NCBI GenBank assembly: GCA_900314165.1
Contig: OMUE01000177.1
Span: 1-8,658, forward strand
Direction of reading: 5' to 3'
Length of the DNA: 8,658 nucleotides
From: an uncultured Acidaminococcus sp.
GTDB lineage: Bacteria; Bacillota_C; Negativicutes; Acidaminococcales; Acidaminococcaceae
Shown here: piece by piece, positions 5,819 to 8,658 of the stretch
Numbering within the stretch: the first letter of the stretch is position 1
Layout of the letters: each line of letters opens with the position of its first letter
Made by a program: the position numbers and the translations under genes
Notes under the pieces: generated by a model
What the model saw: only the letters and a program-made list of their open reading frames with translations
Database searches by the model: none
What the model was told of the DNA's origin: nothing

Positions 5819-5917
5819 CTTTTCGCTCTTCAATTTTACTTGTCAGCTTTGCTGACTACCTTGCCCGCCGCAGGCGCCTCTTCGCTCTTCACTCTTCGCT
5901 CTTCGCTTTTACTTGTC
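5819..5917. repeat. CTCTTCG heptamers and a 23-bp direct repeat overlapping the end of glycerate kinase
   Basis: Two heptamers (5819-5832) and four more (5878-5905) read CTTTTCG or CTCTTCR. A 23-bp unit, TTCGCTCTTC then two variable bases then TTTTACTTGTC, occurs at 5822-5844 and 5895-5917. The second copy contains the glycerate kinase stop codon and its last codons, so the gene's tail is duplicated 73 bp downstream of itself. A small GTCAGC/GCTGAC hairpin lies between the two copies. Confidence 0.75.
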
Positions 5918-7141
5918 CACCAGCAGCACGCTCAGATCATTCACGTTGGTACCGGTAGCTCCGGTCTTCAGGAGGCCGTCCACTTTTTCCAGGGCATGAT
6001 AAGCGTCATTGTCGGCCAGCACGGCGGGAATCGAGATGCCCTGCTTGGCCAGTTCGGCCTTCGTGGTATAGTCTACGTAGCCGCCGGCAGCATCCGTAGG
6101 TCCATCGCTGCCATCACTGCCAAAGGAAAATACGGCTGTGCCGTCCAGTCCTGCAATGCCCTGGGCGGCTGCCAATGCCATTTCCTGGTTCCGCCCGCCT
6201 TTGCCCTTGCCATGGAGATGTACGACGGTTTCTCCGCCAGCCAGGACGGCCAGTTTTTCTCCTTTACCTGCATACTGCCGGCCAATGGCAGCCAGGAAAT
6301 TACCAGCTTCTTTAGCCTGGCAATCCAGGCTGGTGGTCAGGATGAGGGTCTTATAGCCCAATTCTTCCGCCGCTTTTTTGCCGGCTGCAGCCAGTTCCGT
6401 TACGCTGCCCGTAATGACGGTTTCCACATTGTCCAGCTTCTTGGGCGTTTCCTGCTTCAGGGCTTCAGCCGCCGCTGCCGGGAGCTTCAGGCCATATTGG
6501 GCCACGACCCGGGCTGCGTCCGTACAGGTACTGGAATCCGGATAAGCAGGACCGGAAGCAATCATGTCCAGAGGATCCCCGATGATGTCGCTGAGGACGA
6601 TGGCATAGACTTTGGCCGGGGCGCACAGTTCGGCAAACTTGCCGCCTTTCACAGCGCTGAGCCGTTTGCGCACGGTGTTCATAGCCACGATATCCGCACC
6701 ACTGGCCAGCAGGGCATTGGTCACGTCCTGCAGTTCTTCCAGGGTAATGAGGGGCTTTTCAAACAGGGCAGAGCCGCCGCCGCTGATCAGGAACAGCACT
6801 GTATCCTGGGCGGACAAACCGCTGACCAGATCTATGGCTTCCCGGGTAGCCTGCAGGGAGTTTTCGTCCGGCACCGGGTGGCCGGCTTCCCGGATTTTCA
6901 AGTTCCCGATGGGGCCTTTGGCGTAGTTATATTTCGTAATGACGATGCCGTCGGCAATGCGATCCTGCAGGATTTCCTGAGCCGTCTTGGCCATCTGCCA
7001 GGCTGCTTTGCCCATGGCCACCAGTACCACTTTGCCGTTACCGAATTGTTTATGTTCCAGTGCTTTTTTGACTGCTGCATCGGGCAGGGACGCGGCAATG
7101 GCCTGCTGCATGATGAATTCTGCGTCTGTACGTAATGACAT
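5909..7141 (-). CDS. gckA: Glycerate 2-kinase, GckA/TtuD type (MOFRL family)
   Basis: Phosphorylates D-glycerate with ATP, forming 2-phosphoglycerate and feeding lower glycolysis; a cytoplasmic enzyme of 410 residues, close to the family length. The N-terminal nucleotide-binding domain shows GKAAW (44-48) with the conserved lysine, AGHPVPDENS (86-95), SGGGSALFE (120-128), NTVRKRLSAVKGG (155-167) and SDIIGDPLDMIASGP (184-198). The C-terminal MOFRL domain shows GGETVVHLHGKGKGGRNQE (302-320), GSDGSDGPTDAAGG (341-354) and TGTNVNDL (396-403). The ATG at 7141 has AAGGAGG (7149-7155) seven bases upstream. It has its own extended -10 promoter and no partner gene such as a tartronate semialdehyde reductase nearby, so the source of glycerate is not shown. 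TtuD is the other symbol in use. Its last codons lie inside a short direct repeat that reappears downstream. Confidence 0.95.
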   Translation of the reverse strand: MSLRTDAEFIMQQAIAASLPDAAVKKALEHKQFGNGKVVLVAMGKAAWQMAKTAQEILQDRIADGIVITKYNYAKGPIGNLKIREAGHPVPDENSLQATREAIDLVSGLSAQDTVLFLISGGGSALFEKPLITLEELQDVTNALLASGADIVAMNTVRKRLSAVKGGKFAELCAPAKVYAIVLSDIIGDPLDMIASGPAYPDSSTCTDAARVVAQYGLKLPAAAAEALKQETPKKLDNVETVITGSVTELAAAGKKAAEELGYKTLILTTSLDCQAKEAGNFLAAIGRQYAGKGEKLAVLAGGETVVHLHGKGKGGRNQEMALAAAQGIAGLDGTAVFSFGSDGSDGPTDAAGGYVDYTTKAELAKQGISIPAVLADNDAYHALEKVDGLLKTGATGTNVNDLSVLLVDK

Positions 7142-7179
7142 GAGGATTCCTCCTTAGTGTGAGTATTCTTGCTATTCTC

Positions 7180-7188
7180 ATTATAGCA
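7180..7188 (-). promoter_or_regulatory. Extended -10 promoter of glycerate kinase
   Basis: On the minus strand the sequence reads TGC-TATAAT, a perfect -10 hexamer (7180-7185) with the extended TG motif (7187-7188). There is no recognisable -35, because that position falls in the terminal bases of repeat copy C. Initiation near 7173 gives a leader of about 32 bases with the ribosome binding site. Confidence 0.75.
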
Positions 7189-7196
7189 TAAGCGGA

Positions 7197-7348
7197 GACG
7201 TTAGTGGTGCTCTACACTGCCCCACCACCATCCTACGGATGGTTCCCCTCCCCTACGGGGATGACAAGGCTCCGCCCGTCCTGAGGACAGTCGCCCCTGC
7301 AGGGGGAGAGGGCCAGCGTAGCTGGCGAGGGGGCCTGGCGGAGCCACT
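7197..7348. repeat. Composite inverted-repeat element, intermediate copy (copy C)
   Basis: A GACGTTAG word (7197-7204) leads into degenerate terminal arms beginning AGTGG (7203-7207) and ending CCACT (7344-7348), followed inward by GCCCCACCACC on the left and the complement of GGCCCCCTCGCC on the right. Internal hairpins are CCATCC-TAC-GGATGG (7228-7242) and GCCAGC-GTA-GCTGGC (7312-7326). The block 7241-7277 matches copy B at 35 of 37 bases. The element fills most of the spacer between the divergent glycerate kinase and MscS genes, and no terminator or gene is evident in it. Confidence 0.7.
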
Positions 7349-7373
7349 TCCATATTGTAAAATCTTGTATACC

Positions 7374-7403
7374 TTGCGTTAGATGTAATAGGAATGCTAC
7401 AAT
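7374..7403 (+). promoter_or_regulatory. Promoter of the MscS-family gene
   Basis: A -35 TTGCGT (7374-7379), an 18-base spacer and a -10 TACAAT (7398-7403) with the extended -10 TGC (7395-7397). Initiation near 7410 leaves a leader of about 90 bases that contains a GCCCCTACG-family hairpin. An 8-bp inverted repeat flanks the -10. Confidence 0.6.
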
Positions 7404-7416
7404 AAATCCATTCCTA
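7389..7416. promoter_or_regulatory. Inverted repeat around the -10 of the MscS-family promoter
   Basis: TAGGAATG (7389-7396) and CATTCCTA (7409-7416) are perfect complements separated by 12 bases that contain the -10 hexamer. The position suits a repressor operator. No regulator is identified. Confidence 0.5.
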
Positions 7417-7431
7417 ATTAATTTTTAATGC

Positions 7432-7467
7432 GGGCGCACCGCCGCTACACTCTGGGGCGCCCCTACG
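7432..7467. repeat. Short repeat of the GCCCCTACG family in the MscS leader
   Basis: GGGCGC (7432-7437) pairs with GCGCCC (7457-7462), and the element ends in GCCCCTACG (7459-7467), as do those at 772-858 and 5516-5568. It would be transcribed in the leader about 35 bases before the start codon. Confidence 0.5.
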
Positions 7468-7501
7468 ATTTAGCTTTAACAGCTTACAAAAGGAGATTAC
7501 T

Positions 7502-8584
7502 ATGGAATTATATGAGGAATTCCTGCGCTGGGTCCCTTCTCTGATTATTTTAGGCGTCACCATCTTTGTCTATATTGCGTTCCGGGGTGTCAGCATCGAG
7601 GTCATCCGCTTCATTCTGGACAAGCTGCCCCTCAATGCGGACGAAGGCATTGCTTCTGCGGTGTACAAACCAGGTCGTCTGGTCATTGCAGCCTCGGGGC
7701 TGTATTCCGCCCTGAACTACTCCCCCTGGAGCCGTTTTGCGGACCTGCCTTTTATCCAGCATACGTATTATTCTGCCCTGGCCATTGCCTTCTACTGGAT
7801 CGTGTACAACTGCAGCACCAGTACCAGCTATGTGTTCGATCACGTGTTCAACAAGGACGGAAAGCGGATGGATCCTGCTATTGCAGGTATCATGTCCTCG
7901 TTCTTCCATTTCCTGATCCTGTTTTTCGCCGTAGCCACGGTACTGAGTACCTGGGGCTTCAACATCAGCGGCTTCATCGCCGGCTTGTCCATCGGCGGCT
8001 TGGCCGTATCCCTGGCAGCCAAGGACTCCCTGGCCAACATCTTCGCCTGCCTGGTCATCCTCATGGACCAGCCCTTCCATGTAGGTGACTGGATTATCTG
8101 CAATAACATTGAGGGCGTGGTAGAATCCATTTCTTTCCGCAGCACCAACGTACGGACCTTCGGTAAAGCTTTGGTGTACATTCCCAACTCCCTCATCATC
8201 AGCACGCCCATCCAAAATTTCACAAACCGGGATCGCCGCCGCATCGACATGACCCTGGGTGTCACCTACGATACCACCTCAGAACAGATGAAGCAGCTGG
8301 TCCAGGCGATTAAAGACTATCTCCATAAGGATCCGGACATCTTCGATGATGGCACAACCGTAGCCTTTTCCGACCTGAACGCCAGCAGCCTGGACATCAA
8401 GATCTACTGCTTCACAAAGCAGACGGGCTACCACGACTACATGAAAGTCAAAGAACGTCTGAACCTGGCTCTGCTGCAGATTGTGGCCGATGCCGGTACG
8501 TCCTGTGCTTACCCCAGTACGAGTGTGTATGTGGAGAAGATGCCGGAGGGAGCTGGAGTGGAGACGTCAGACGTCAGACGTTAG
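7502..8584 (+). CDS. MscS-family small-conductance mechanosensitive channel
   Basis: Inner-membrane channel that opens under membrane tension to release solutes in hypo-osmotic shock. The 360-residue chain has more than the three helices of E. coli MscS: predicted segments near residues 11-30, 58-74, 88-108 and 127-150, then the pore helix region GFIAGLSIGGLAVSLAAKD (157-175) and LANIFACLVILMDQPFHVGDWI (177-198), which is the most diagnostic family signature. The beta domain follows (about 195-245, with VYIPNSLI at 225-232 and NFTNRDRRR), then the alpha/beta C-terminal domain (250-345). The ATG at 7502 has AGGAG (7491-7495) six bases upstream. The recognisable fold ends near residue 346. The last seven residues, ETSDVRR, and the stop codon come from a GACGTCA heptamer array, so the original end was probably altered. 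It is a single gene, divergent from glycerate kinase. Confidence 0.95.
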   Translation: MELYEEFLRWVPSLIILGVTIFVYIAFRGVSIEVIRFILDKLPLNADEGIASAVYKPGRLVIAASGLYSALNYSPWSRFADLPFIQHTYYSALAIAFYWIVYNCSTSTSYVFDHVFNKDGKRMDPAIAGIMSSFFHFLILFFAVATVLSTWGFNISGFIAGLSIGGLAVSLAAKDSLANIFACLVILMDQPFHVGDWIICNNIEGVVESISFRSTNVRTFGKALVYIPNSLIISTPIQNFTNRDRRRIDMTLGVTYDTTSEQMKQLVQAIKDYLHKDPDIFDDGTTVAFSDLNASSLDIKIYCFTKQTGYHDYMKVKERLNLALLQIVADAGTSCAYPSTSVYVEKMPEGAGVETSDVRR

Positions 8585-8590
8585 ACGTCA
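8563..8590 (+). repeat. GACGTCA heptamer array overlapping the end of the MscS gene
   Basis: Four consecutive 7-base units: GACGTCA, GACGTCA, GACGTTA, GACGTCA. The stop codon TAG (8582-8584) arises at the junction of units three and four. GACGTTAG words also stand at the left edges of repeat copies B and C. The array is followed by TGCTCTGCACT, close to the TGCTCTACACT at the left end of copy C, so a further element, perhaps degenerate, may begin here. Confidence 0.85.
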
Positions 8591-8658
8591 GTGTGCTCTG
8601 CACTAAACTGTACCCTGAACTCTGGACACTGCCCAAACCCGAAACCCCAGGTTTTGGA
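8585..8658. other. Right-edge spacer, possible start of another composite repeat
   Basis: TGCTCTGCACT (8593-8603) resembles the end of copy C. An imperfect CCAAACCC...GGTTTTGG pairing near 8634-8657 might be part of a terminator, but the window ends before this can be judged. Confidence 0.3.

Larger units (their letters stand above)
5400..5908. other. Gene-free spacer between the amidohydrolase operon and glycerate kinase
   Basis: This 509-base stretch holds the operon promoter and palindromes (5406-5479), a hairpin of the GCCCCTACG family (5516-5568), the large composite element copy B (5598-5817) and heptamer repeats reaching the glycerate kinase stop. Open frames inside the composite element are low-complexity readings of its inverted repeats and are not called as genes. 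No clean terminator for the glycerate kinase transcript is seen. Confidence 0.75.

Noticed and set aside
5744..7135. A 463-codon open frame on the plus strand, antisense to glycerate kinase
   Set aside because: It mirrors the real gene on the opposite strand, has no ribosome binding site, starts inside repeat copy B and shows no recognisable motif. The minus-strand frame has full MOFRL-family signatures.

Overview
The window looks like chromosomal DNA from a strictly anaerobic, fermentative bacterium of the Firmicutes/Negativicutes type. An Acidaminococcaceae-like gut organism would fit, but that is an impression from gene content and intergenic style, not a proven assignment. The supports are a pyruvate:ferredoxin oxidoreductase, a short-form ThiC under a TPP riboswitch, strong AGGAGG ribosome binding sites, sigma70-type promoters and moderately GC-rich genes separated by AT-rich, repeat-laden spacers.

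Layout: (1) 1-499, minus strand, the N-terminal 166 codons of pyruvate:ferredoxin oxidoreductase, running off the left edge. (2) 500-1249, a gene-free spacer holding the nifJ promoter, a double-hairpin repeat, a 62-bp inverted-repeat element, a nine-unit heptamer array, the thiC promoter and a TPP riboswitch with an intrinsic terminator. (3) 1250-2557, thiC, plus strand. (4) 2558-2819, two terminator hairpins and GACGG-type repeats. (5) 5399-2820, minus strand, a three-gene overlapping operon: an M20D amidohydrolase, a DUF3100 membrane protein and a small membrane protein. (6) 5400-5908, a spacer with the operon promoter, palindromes, a hairpin repeat and a large composite repeat. (7) 7141-5909, minus strand, a MOFRL-family glycerate 2-kinase with an extended -10 promoter. 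(8) 7142-7501, another composite repeat and the promoter of the next gene. (9) 7502-8584, plus strand, an MscS-family channel whose last codons lie inside a heptamer array.

The genes are mostly separate metabolic units: central pyruvate oxidation, thiamin pyrimidine synthesis (TPP is also the cofactor of the neighbouring PFOR), glycerate phosphorylation and osmotic protection. The one coherent system of uncertain function is the amidohydrolase plus two-part membrane protein operon. It resembles an AbgB-type hydrolase coupled to a different, DUF3100-type carrier.

The most unusual material is intergenic. A composite inverted-repeat family occurs at least three times with conserved ends and variable interiors. 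A second family carries GCCCCTACG ends. Several degenerate tandem arrays of different sequence all share a 7-bp period. These repeats touch promoters and gene ends, and appear to have rewritten the 3' ends of two genes.
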